Source of the DNA: SpSt-583 sp034434015
GTDB taxonomy: Bacteria > Chloroflexota > Anaerolineae > Anaerolineales > UBA6663
Direction of reading: 5' to 3'
Assembly (NCBI GenBank): GCA_034434015.1
Contig: DAOUAB010000059.1
Span: forward strand, 1 to 64,000
Length of the DNA stretch: 64,000 bases
Of the stretch, positions 50,031-59,900 are shown in pieces. Within the stretch, counting starts at the first letter, position 1. Every line of letters begins with the position of its first letter. The translations under genes and the position numbers were made by a program. Below the pieces are notes generated by a model. That model searched no databases. It was not told the DNA's origin and was given only the letters and a program-made list of their open reading frames with translations.

Positions 50031-51821
50031 ATGCAGGCAGCAGACCGGACGGCCGAAGAACGCTCCGCCCTGTGGATCGCGGCCGTGTACGCGGGCGTGG
50101 CGGCGGCCTGGATCTTCTTCTCGGACCGGCTGCTGGAAGTCGTCTTCGGCCCGATCGCCCAGGAGTGGCAGACGCCCAAGGGCCTGCTCTTCGTCCTGGT
50201 GACGGCGGGCCTTCTGTACACGCTCATGCGGCGTGAGTTCGCCGAGCTCAACCGGGCGCAGGCCGCGGTGCGCGAGAGCGAGGCCCGCTACCGGACCCTG
50301 TTCGAGCACAGCTCCGACGCCATCTTCATCGCCGACGCGCACGGCCGCTATGTGGACGTTAACGCGCGCGGCTGCGCGCTGCTCGGCTACACGCGGGACG
50401 AGCTGCTGCGACTCCGTACGACTCATCTGATCCCGCCGGAGGACCTGGCGGCGCCACCTTTCCAGACGGACGATCTGCGCTCCGGGCGCGCGGTGCTGGT
50501 GGAGCGGCGGCTCCAGCGCAAAGACGGCGCGCCGGTGCCGGTGGAGATCAGCGCCCGCCAGCTGCCGGATGGCCGGCTGCAGGCGTTCGTGCGCGATATC
50601 AGCGAGCGCCGGCAGGCGGCAGAGCGGCTGCGCCAGCAGTTCGAGATGCTGACGGCGTTGTACGCCGTCGCCCGCCGTCTGTCGCTCTCGCTCGAACTGG
50701 ACGAGGTGGCCGTCGCCGTCGCCCGCGAATGTGTGGAGGCTTTCGGCGCGCGGCTGGCCTGGTTGGGGGAGGCCCGGCCGGACGGTGAGGTGGCGCCCCT
50801 GGCTCACTGGCCGCCCGAGCACCCTTATCCGCGCCAGATCCATGTGCGCTGGGACGCCGGGCCGGAAAGCGCCGGCCCCACCGGGCGCGCCATCCGGGAG
50901 GGCCGGCCCGTCGTGGCCGCGGATGTCGCCGCCGACGGCGACCTGGCGCCCTGGCAGGCGCCGCTGGCCGCCGCCGGGCTGTGCGCCAGCGCCGCCTTCC
51001 CGCTCATCAGCCGGGATCAGGCGCTGGGCGCATTCAACGTCTACAGCGACCAGCCGGGTTTCTTCACGCCCGAGCGCGTCGAACTCTTCCAGGCCTTCGC
51101 TCACCAGGCCGGGGCGGCGCTGGCCAACGCCCGCCTGTTTCGGTCGGTCACCGAGCAGCGTGAGCAGTTGCGCGGCCTGGCCGCGCGCCTGGCCGAGGTG
51201 GACGAAGCCGAGCGCCGGCGCGTCGCGCACGAACTGCACGACAGCGTCGGCGCCAACCTGACCGCGCTCAACCTCAACCTGACTCTGATCCGCAGCCAGC
51301 TTGCGTCGCAGGCCGAGGCCGCCGTCGGCGCCCGCCTGGACGACACGGCCGCGCTGCTGCAGGAGACCATGGCCCAGGTGCGCGGCGTCATGATGGATCT
51401 CCGGCCGTCGGTGCTGGACGATTACGGCCTGCTGGCCGCGCTGCGCTGGCACACGGAGCAGGTGGCGCGGCGCAGCGGCCTGCGCCTGGTCGTGACCGGC
51501 GATGAGCCGGACCCGCGCCTGCCGCCCGCGGCCGAGACGGCCCTGTTCCGCATCGCGCAGGAGGCGCTCACGAACGTTGTCAAGCACGCTCAGGCCGCGT
51601 GCGTCCGGTTGCAGGTAGAGACGGACGGGGCCGCGGTGCGCCTGACCATCGCCGACGATGGCCGCGGGTTTGAGCCGTCCGCCGCCCCGGACTCGCGCGG
51701 CGGCGCCCATGGCTGGGGGCTGAGCCTGATGCGCGAACGGGCGCTGGCGGTGGGCGCGGAACTGCGCCTGGAATCGGCGCCGGGGCAGGGGACCCGGGTG
51801 ATCGTCGAGGCGCCGCGATGA
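50031..51821 (+). CDS. Sensor histidine kinase with PAS and GAF domains (HisKA_3)
   Basis: The 596-residue protein has two N-terminal helices (about 13-35 and 48-66). A PAS domain (about 80-200) starts ESEARYRTLFEHSSDAIFIA, and a GAF domain spans about 205-385. HisKA_3 has the phosphorylated His in RRRVAHELHDSVGANLTALN, and the HATPase has QEALTNVVKHAQAACVRLQV and IADDGRGFEPS. Its stop overlaps the next start codon (ATGA), pairing it with the NarL-type regulator. Confidence 0.95.
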   Translation: MQAADRTAEERSALWIAAVYAGVAAAWIFFSDRLLEVVFGPIAQEWQTPKGLLFVLVTAGLLYTLMRREFAELNRAQAAVRESEARYRTLFEHSSDAIFIADAHGRYVDVNARGCALLGYTRDELLRLRTTHLIPPEDLAAPPFQTDDLRSGRAVLVERRLQRKDGAPVPVEISARQLPDGRLQAFVRDISERRQAAERLRQQFEMLTALYAVARRLSLSLELDEVAVAVARECVEAFGARLAWLGEARPDGEVAPLAHWPPEHPYPRQIHVRWDAGPESAGPTGRAIREGRPVVAADVAADGDLAPWQAPLAAAGLCASAAFPLISRDQALGAFNVYSDQPGFFTPERVELFQAFAHQAGAALANARLFRSVTEQREQLRGLAARLAEVDEAERRRVAHELHDSVGANLTALNLNLTLIRSQLASQAEAAVGARLDDTAALLQETMAQVRGVMMDLRPSVLDDYGLLAALRWHTEQVARRSGLRLVVTGDEPDPRLPPAAETALFRIAQEALTNVVKHAQAACVRLQVETDGAAVRLTIADDGRGFEPSAAPDSRGGAHGWGLSLMRERALAVGAELRLESAPGQGTRVIVEAPR

Positions 51822-52462
51822 CCATCCGCATCCTCCTGGCCGACGATCACGCCGTCATGCGCGACGGGCTGCGCGCGCTCCTCGAGGCGGCGCCCGGTCT
51901 GCGCGTGGTCGGCGACGCCGCCGACGGGCGCGCGGCCGTCCAACAGGCCATCCATCTGCGCCCGGACGTGGCCCTGCTGGACATCGCCATGCCGGGCCTC
52001 AACGGCATCGACGCCGCGCGCCAGATCCGGGAGGCCTGCCCGGACACGCAGGTGATCATCCTGTCCATGCACAGCGCCACCGAATACATCTTCCGGGCGC
52101 TGCAGGCCGGGGCGCGCGGCTATCTGCTGAAGGACTCGGCCGGCGCGGCCGTGGTGGAGGCGGTGCGGACCGTCCACGGCGGCCGGCGTTACCTCAGTCC
52201 GGCCCTGTCCGAAGCCGTCCTCGACGACTACGTGCGCCAGCACGCCGCTCAGGACCCGCTGGCGGCCCTCAGCCCGCGCGAACGCGAGATCCTCCAGTTG
52301 ATCGTCGAGGGCCATTCCAATGCGGAAGTCGGCCGGCGTCTGTCTCTCTCGGTGAAGACCGTGGAGACCTATCGCAGCCGCCTCATGGAGAAGCTCGGCA
52401 TTGACAATCTCCCCGGCCTGGTCAAGTTTGCCCTTCAGCACGGCTTGATCACCCTGGACTAG
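51818..52462 (+). CDS. NarL/FixJ-type response regulator
   Basis: The 214-residue protein has a receiver with ILLADDHAVMRDGL, acceptor Asp in ALLDIAMPGLNG and Lys in YLLKDSA, followed by a LuxR-type helix-turn-helix (LSPREREILQLIVEGHSNAE, SVKTVETYRSRLMEKLG). It is translationally coupled to the upstream kinase. The target genes are not evident. Confidence 0.96.
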   Translation: MTIRILLADDHAVMRDGLRALLEAAPGLRVVGDAADGRAAVQQAIHLRPDVALLDIAMPGLNGIDAARQIREACPDTQVIILSMHSATEYIFRALQAGARGYLLKDSAGAAVVEAVRTVHGGRRYLSPALSEAVLDDYVRQHAAQDPLAALSPREREILQLIVEGHSNAEVGRRLSLSVKTVETYRSRLMEKLGIDNLPGLVKFALQHGLITLD

Positions 52463-52622
52463 GCGGTTTCCCTGACGCCCTCCTGGTCCACGCCCCTTAA
52501 GCCTGCGGGTTTCCCCTGACAAAAGCATCAAACTTCCCCGACAGACGCGGGCGGCCCGCTGGTATAGAGTCAGGCGATATCGGCGGCCGCTTCCCTCTTC
52601 TCCGGCCCCCAAGGATGATGAC

Positions 52623-53045
52623 ATGCTCCTGACCCCCTCCAGTAACCCGGCCCGCGCGCCACGCGAAGGCGACCTCACCATCTTGATTGTCGAGGACCAC
52701 GTCCGCACGCGTGAGGTGGTGCGCGACTGGCTGGGTTTCGTCTTTCCGCAGGCCCGCTTTGTCGAGGTCGGCACGGGTGAGGAGGCCCTGGCGGCGGTGG
52801 CGAAACAGCCGCCGCAGCTCGTCCTCATGGACGTCGAGATGCCCGGCATGAAAGGCATCGAGGCGACGCGTCGTATCAAGCTTCTGGCCCCGGGAACGCA
52901 GGTGGTGATCCTGTCAATCTACCAGGCGCCGGAGTATCAGAGCGCCGCCATCGCCGCCGGGGCCAGCGCCTACCTCCCGAAGGCGTCGATGCACACCGAG
53001 CTGATCCCGCTCTTGCGCACCCTCCTCGGCCGGCCGGCGGCCTGA
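52623..53045 (+). CDS. Single-domain response regulator
   Basis: The 140-residue protein is a receiver preceded by about 17 unstructured residues. Phosphorylation residues are intact: ILIVEDHVRTREVV, acceptor Asp in LVLMDVEMPGMKG and Lys in YLPKASM. There is no output domain. It follows the NarL-type regulator by 160 bases and has AAGG eight bases before the ATG. It probably acts as a phosphate sink or partner in the same signalling circuit. Confidence 0.92.
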   Translation: MLLTPSSNPARAPREGDLTILIVEDHVRTREVVRDWLGFVFPQARFVEVGTGEEALAAVAKQPPQLVLMDVEMPGMKGIEATRRIKLLAPGTQVVILSIYQAPEYQSAAIAAGASAYLPKASMHTELIPLLRTLLGRPAA

Positions 53046-53101
53046 ACGGCCGCCGAGACGCCCGGGATCAGCCGGCGGCTCACGCCGCCAGCCGGTCGGC
53101 G

Positions 53102-53839
53102 CTACAGTTCCAGCCCGGCCATCACGTCCACGATCGGCTGGACGGAGTGGGCGGCGTCATTCTTCAGCTCCTTGACGAGCCGCCCGTCCTTGATGAACAC
53201 CACCCGGTCGGCGAAGGACGCCGCCCGCGGGTCGTGCGTCACCATCACGATGGTCGCTTTCAACTCGTCGCACGTCTTGCGCAGCAGCGCCAGGATGGCC
53301 GCGCCGGATTTCGAATCCAGGTTGCCCGTCGGCTCATCGGCCAGCACGATCTCCGGGTCGTTGACGAACGCGCGCGCGATGGCCACCCGCTGCTGCTGGC
53401 CGCCGGAGAGCTGGTCCGGCCGATGGTCCTTGCGGTCGGCCAGCCCCACCAGCGCCAGCAGCCGCGTGATCTTGTCGCGGTGCTTCTCGAGGTTTTGTCC
53501 GTCGATGAGCAGCGGCAGGCCGACGTTCTCCTCGGCCGTCAGAGTGGGCAGCAGGTTGTAGAACTGGAAGATGAAGCCCAGCTTGCGCCGGCGCACGAGC
53601 GTGATCTCGTCGTCGCTCAGGCGGGCCAGCGGCTGGCCGGCCAGGGTGATCTCGCCGTCGCTGGGGCCGTCCAGGCCGCCGAGCAGGTGCAGGAGCGTGG
53701 ACTTGCCCGAGCCGGACGGGCCCATGACGGCCACGAACTCGCCTTTCTCCACGGTCAGGCTGACGCCGGCCAGGGCGTCCACGGTCACTGCGCCCATCTG
53801 GTACTGCTTCTTCACCTGGTGAGTTTCGAGAACGGCCAT
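53102..53839 (-). CDS. ABC transporter ATP-binding protein, LolD/MacB type
   Basis: The 245-residue ATPase has Walker A VMGPSGSGKSTLLHLLGG, Q-loop FIFQFYNLLPTLTAEEN, signature LSGGQQQRVAIARAF, Walker B EIVLADEPTGNLDSKSG and H-loop MVTHDPRAASFA. LolD/MacB ATPases work with FtsX-type permeases. The only such permease nearby is the giant FtsX-cyclase protein, whose stop lies 69 bases upstream on the same strand, so the two probably form one machine. Confidence 0.96.
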   Translation of the reverse strand: MAVLETHQVKKQYQMGAVTVDALAGVSLTVEKGEFVAVMGPSGSGKSTLLHLLGGLDGPSDGEITLAGQPLARLSDDEITLVRRRKLGFIFQFYNLLPTLTAEENVGLPLLIDGQNLEKHRDKITRLLALVGLADRKDHRPDQLSGGQQQRVAIARAFVNDPEIVLADEPTGNLDSKSGAAILALLRKTCDELKATIVMVTHDPRAASFADRVVFIKDGRLVKELKNDAAHSVQPIVDVMAGLEL

Positions 53840-53908
53840 CGCTGAGTCTCCTCTTCTTCTTGCAGGGCGCCGGCTTCCGGCGCGCGATCTCGCGGCTGGA
53901 AGGCGCTC

Positions 53909-56900
53909 TTATCGGACGGCGTAGACGCGCACCGGCTGGCTCTTGCCGCGGATCTCGGCCTCGCCCAGGTCCACCAGCGCATGGCGCGCCGCGGCCTCGC
54001 CCAGCGCCGCGACCGTGTACTCGCTGATGAGCAGGTCATGCTCGGGATAGGTCTTGGTCAGGGCCTGGATACGCGCCCCGGTGTTCATGGCGTCGCCGAT
54101 GACGGTGTATTCCTGGCGCTCCTCCGAGCCGGTGGCGCCGGCCACCACCTCGCCGGTGTTAATCCCCAGCCCGAAGCGCAGGGTCGGCTGGCCGAGCGTC
54201 TCGCGCCTGGCGTTGACGTAGGCCAGGCCCTGGCGGATGGCCAGCGCGGCCTGGACCGCGCGCTCGGCGTGGTCGGGATGTTCCGTGGGCGCGCCGAAGA
54301 CGCACACCGCCTCGTCGCCGACGAAGCGGTTGACGATGCCGCCGTGCGCCTCCACCGCCAGGATGACCACTTCGAAATACTGGTTGAGCGCCGCCATCAC
54401 TTCCTCGGGCGGCCGGCTCTCGGCAAAGGCCGTCGAGCCGCGCATGTCCACGTACAGGACCGTGATGGTCTTGCGCTCGCCGGCCAGCGAGACGCGCCCG
54501 GCCAGCACCGCCTCGCCCACCTCGCGGCTGACGTAGCGCCCGAACAGGTCGCGCAGGCGTTCGCGCTCGCGCAGGCCGGCCACCATCTCGTTGAAGGCGC
54601 CGGCCAGTTGCGCCAGCTCGTCCCCCGAGCCGGCCTGGAAACGTGCGCGCAAATCGCCCTGGGCCACGCGCCGCGCGCCGCCCGCCAGCTGCTCCACCGG
54701 CGCGGCCACCGCCGCCCCCAGCGCCTGCGCCAGCAGCACGCCGGCCAGCAGCGCGCTCAGCCCGATCAGGCCGAAGAGCGTGCGGCTCTCGGCCAGGAAG
54801 GCCTCGACGCTGGCCCGCCGCAGCCCGATGTTCAGCGTGCCGAGTTGTTCGCCCTGCCGGCCGCGGCGCAAGGGGGCCGCCGCCACCCACACCGCCTCGC
54901 CCCGCCAGCGCGCGTCGGCCACGCGCGCCTCGCTCGCGGTCACGCCGGGCTCGCCCTGCAGGTTGAGCTGGTCGGAGAACACGATGCGGCCATCCCGATC
55001 CACCCAGGCCGTGTACGCGATCAGGTCGCCCCGGAACCGGGCGACGATGTCTTGCAGCCGGCCGAAGTCCAGGCCGGCCGCTCCCGCCGGCCCCCCGCCT
55101 CCCGGTTGTCCCATCTGCCCGGCGAGATTCAGGGGATCCGGCAGGGACGCGGTGGCGGTCATCGGCTGGCCGGCCAGCTCCGAAAACGTGTCCCCGAACC
55201 AGCGGGCCGAGGTCAGCACCGACGTCTGCACGGTGCGTTCCACCTCGCGGCGCTCGATGGGGATGACGATCAGGCCCAGGCCGCCCACCAGGCCGGCCAC
55301 CAACAGCGTCATCAGGATCGTCAGCCGGGTCCGCATGGAGACGCGGCCGGCGCGGATTTCGAGCGGCGTGTAGTCGCCCGCCTGCACGCGAGTGGCCTGC
55401 GCCGCCAGCCCGCGGGCGGCGCGCGCCAGCGGCCTGATCAGGGCGGAGCCGAGCGCCAGGCCCGCCAGCACGATCAGGCCGCCGCCCAGCCAGAGCGTGC
55501 GCTGGAGGTTGCCCAGGAACTGGCGCAGCGTGTCGAAGCGCAGGGTGACGCGCACGTAGCCGAGCACGACGCCGGCCCGGTTCTTCACCGGCGCCACGGC
55601 CGCGAGCAGGGGCGCGCCGGCCTCATCGGCGCCCTCGGTGACCGTGACGGTCTCACGCTCAGCCGGCGGCGGCCGAGTCTCGCCGACCTGGTCCGGATCC
55701 AGGCCGAAGAGCACCACGCCGTCGGCCGTGGTCAGCGCGTACTCGGCGACGCCGTTCTCGCTGAAGCTGTCCAACAACGATTGGAAGCGCAGCAGCGCCG
55801 GCGCGTCCAGCGGGAACGCGCTGCCGGACAGCGCCGTGAAGTCCAGGCGGTCGGCCTCCGGCGGCAGGGCCGCCTCCACCGTGGCCGCGTTCCAATCCGC
55901 CAGCGCCGCCAGCATGTCGCGCGACTGCGCCCGCAGGTAACCGCCGGCGTGCTGGACCACGGCCAGCACGAGCACGGCCAGCACGGCCAGCAGCAGCGCG
56001 GCCGTGCCCAGCACGAAGCGGGTCTGGAGCGAGCCGCGGCCCAGGAAGCCGGCCACGCGCCGCGCCGTGAGGGGCGCCGGCTGCTCCGGCTTGAGCGTCT
56101 CGAGGGCGGCGCCGCGCAGGACCGCGTTGGCGGGAAGGTAGGCGGCCAGGGCGCAGACGAGCGGGGACGTGATCAGGCCGACCAGGCCGATGGCCAGCAC
56201 GCCGGGCAGTGTGCGGCCAAGCGCGCTCCAGGGGTCATAAGCCGTCGCGCCCACGCTGCTGCCGCCGTAGACGGCCGTGAAGACCAGGGTCAGACCGGCG
56301 GCGGCGAGCAGGCCCACCCCGCCGGCCAGCAGGCCCATCAGCGCGGCCTCGCCCACCACGACGGCGCGGACCTGCCTGCGGGTCGCGCCCAGCGCGCGCA
56401 GTTGGCCGAACTCCCGCCGCCGTTCGGTGACGCTCAGCAGAGTCGTGTTCACCACGCCGAGCGCCGCCGCCACGACGGCCAGCAGCAGGAAGGCGTTGAA
56501 GAGCGTCGGCACGGTGTCCATGGCCTGCAAGATCAGGTCCGAGTACTGGCGCATCGTGTCGAAGGACAGCCCGTGCCGTTCAGCCACCCCCCGCAGGTCG
56601 GCCTCCAGCGCGGGCAGGTCGGCGTCCGGCCGCGCCTGGATGAACAGGCTGAACGGCTGGCCGCTGTCGAAGCGGTCCTCGACCACGTTGCTGATGAGCG
56701 TGGCGCCCACGAACGTCGTTCCCAGGCCGGCGACGGTGCACGCCACCGGCCCGTCGGCGCCGGTGACCGTTAACGCGTCGCCCAGGCCGACGTTGTTCCG
56801 GGCGGCCACAGCCGGCGTCATCAGCAGGCCACAGCCGCGCTCCATGATCGGCAACGCCGTCTCCCAACCGCCCTCCTTGAAGCGTATAAAGAGCGTGTCC

Positions 56901-59900
56901 GCCTGCCGCAACTGGCGCGGGTCGAGCACGAACGAGAAGTAGGCGTCGCCCAAGAACGCCAGCTCGGGGACGATGACGAACTTGAACGGCATCACCTCGG
57001 CGCGTCCGTTGGCGGCGGCGCTGAACTCATCGATCGCGGCCTGCGGCACCCGCATCGAGTCCATCTCGGTGTAGGCGGCCAGCCCCTCTTCGATGCGGAT
57101 GACCGACGTCACCCAACTGTCCTCCCGCCGCAGGGCCTCCAGTTGCGGGCCGAACGACTCGTAGAGGAAGAAGGTGATGAAGCCCGTCAGCCCCCCGATC
57201 ATGGTCAGGCTGACCGCCAGCGTCGCCACGGTCAACAGGACGCGCCCGCGCCCGCGGCGCACGTTGTCGGCCATCAGGCGGCCGGCCGCGCCGCCCAGCC
57301 GCGCCAGGAGCGGCCGCGCGGTCGCGCCGATCCCGCCGACCAGGGCCGGCATCAGCAGCGCTACGCCGGCCAGCCAGGCGGCGCCGAAGCCCACCGTTGC
57401 CCAGACGTTGGCCGGCGGCGAGAGCCACAGCGCCGGCGGGGCCAGCAGCAGGTAGGCCGGGACGGCCAGCAACAGCGCGGCCCCGCCCAGCCCCAGGCGC
57501 CCCGAGGCGTGTTCGAGACCGGCGGCCTCGGCGGCGCGCAGGGCCGTCAGCGGCGAGACGCGCATGGCCTGCCGGGCCGGGACGAGCGCGGCCAGCAGCG
57601 TGACCCCCAGGCCGGCGGCCGTGGCCAGCGCGAAGCTGAAGGCGGACGGCGCACCCGGCGCGAAAGCGTTCAGGATCGGGTTGTCGAGCGAGCGGATCAG
57701 CGCGATCACGCCCTGGCCGAAGACCGGGCCGAGGGCGACCCCCAGCAGCACGCCCAGCCCGCCGATGAAGACGGCCTCGGCCAGCACCAGGCGCACGATC
57801 TGGGCGCGCGTCATGCCCAGCGCGCGCAGCAGGCCGATCTGCTGGCGGCGCTGCGTGATGGACATGGCGAAGGTGTTGAACACCAGGAAGCCGGCCGCGA
57901 GTGTGAGGCCGACCCCGACGCCCTTGAACATCGGGTCGAGCTGGCTCCACAACCCCTCGCCGATGGCGCGCAAGTCCTCGGTGCGCGTGACCACGCCGAT
58001 GATGGCGCCGGCCAGCACATCGCCGCCGACGGTCATGGCGGCGCCGAGCAGGACGGCCAGCACGCTCAGGGTGGCGCGCGTGCGTTGCTGTGCCAGGCTG
58101 CGCCACATCAACGTCCACGCCAGCGAGCGCGGCAACCGGCGGCGCGGGGGAGCCGGTCGTTTCGCGGCCGGCGACGCGAACCCCGCCGCGCCCTCGGCGC
58201 GCATGGCCACGGCCGGGTCCACCTCCGCGGCGCGCCCGGCCGGCCAGAGCGCGGCCAGCATGGCGATGACGGGGCCGATGACGAGCGCGGCCAGCGCCAG
58301 CGGCCAGGGCAGCGGCAGCCCTTCCAGCGGGCTGGCGCCCGTCATCGCCTCCATGGCCGTGTTCATGCCCTGCCCGAACAGCGCCGCCAGCCCCAGGCCG
58401 CCCAGCGCGCCCAGCGCCGCCCCGCCGAAACCCAGCAGGCCGGCCTCCAGCACCACCAGGCCGCGCACCTCGCCGCGCGTCAGGCCGACCGCGCGCAGCG
58501 CGCCGATCTCGCGCTGGCGTTCCAGCACGGACGCGAACAGCGTCACGACGATGCCCAGCGCCGCCACCAGCCCGGAGAGCGAGGTCAGCCCGCCGAAGAG
58601 CGCCTGGATCGGGCCGATGAGCTGATCCACGACGCCGGTCAACTGCGCCGTGTCGAACAGGCCCAGCTCGGTGCGATGCCGCTCGCGCAGCGCGCCCACC
58701 CGCGCTTCTAAGTCGGCGCGCTCAACGCCGGCTTTCGGCGTGAACAGGATTCCGAACGGGTGCGAGCCGAAGTATTCGGCGGCGGCGGCCGGGCTGATCA
58801 CCGGGAAGCCGCCGCCCACGGCCGCCACCGTGAACGCGACCCGGCCCTTGAGTGTGTCGATCTCCAGCGTGTCGCCGGGGTGCTTGTCCAGCTTGCGTCC
58901 GGTCAACTCCGGCAACAGGATGGCCGGCTCGTTTTCGGCAAAGCGGCGCTCGGCTTCCTCCCAGGACCCTTCGGCGATGGGGAAAGTGCGTTTGCCGCGA
59001 ATGGCGGATATCGGCAGGGCGAAGGCGTACTGGTCGCCGGCGCCGCTCTCCACGCCCACGCCGGGGATGGCGACGTTGGCGAAGTAGTTGATCTCGGCCA
59101 CAGCGCGCAACGAGTCGATGTCGGCCTGCACGTCGGGCGGGATGGGCGGCAGGCTCGGCAGGGCGGCCGAGGCGCCTAGCGAGGTGCCGGGCGGGAAGGG
59201 CCGGATCAGCACGACCTGCCCGCTGAACATGGAGGTGTTGAACGAGAGCAGGAACTCGCTCATGAACAGCGCCAGGCCGGTGAGGGCGATGACGAGCATG
59301 AAACTGAGGGTGAGGGCGGCGGCGGTCAGCGGCGCGCGCGAACCCTGCCGGCGCAGGCTGGCCGCCGCCAGCCGGCCGGCCAGCCAACGGCCGCGCTCCA
59401 GCAGCGCGAGCAGGCCGTCCAGCGCCAGCGGCAAGGCGGCCGCCACCGCCGCGCTGAAGGTCAGCGCCGGCGCAAAGATCGGGCCGTAACTGGGCGTGAG
59501 GGCCGTGCGCGCGTATTCGACGCCCCAGGCGTACAGGCCGGCGGTCGCGGCCAGCAGGCCGATCACGACCGCGACCAGCCAGGCGCGCCGGCTGCGGCGT
59601 TTCGCTTCGCCGGCCAGAGGCGGCTTGAACGCCTCCAGCGGGCTCACTCGCGCCGCCGCGCGCGCCAGGCCGAAGGTCACGGCCACCGTCACCAGCACGC
59701 CGGCGCCCGCGGCCAGCAGCCAGGCATCCCAGGGGATAACGGCGCCGGCAGCGCCCTCGTCCCCATTGAGGGCGCGGACGACGGCTACCATGCCGGCCCC
59801 CAGCCCCAGGCCGAACAGCAGGCCAAGCGCCGAGCCGAGCCCGCCCACCAGGCCGGCCTCCAGCAGAGCCTGGGCCAGCACCTGCCGGCGCGTCATGCCC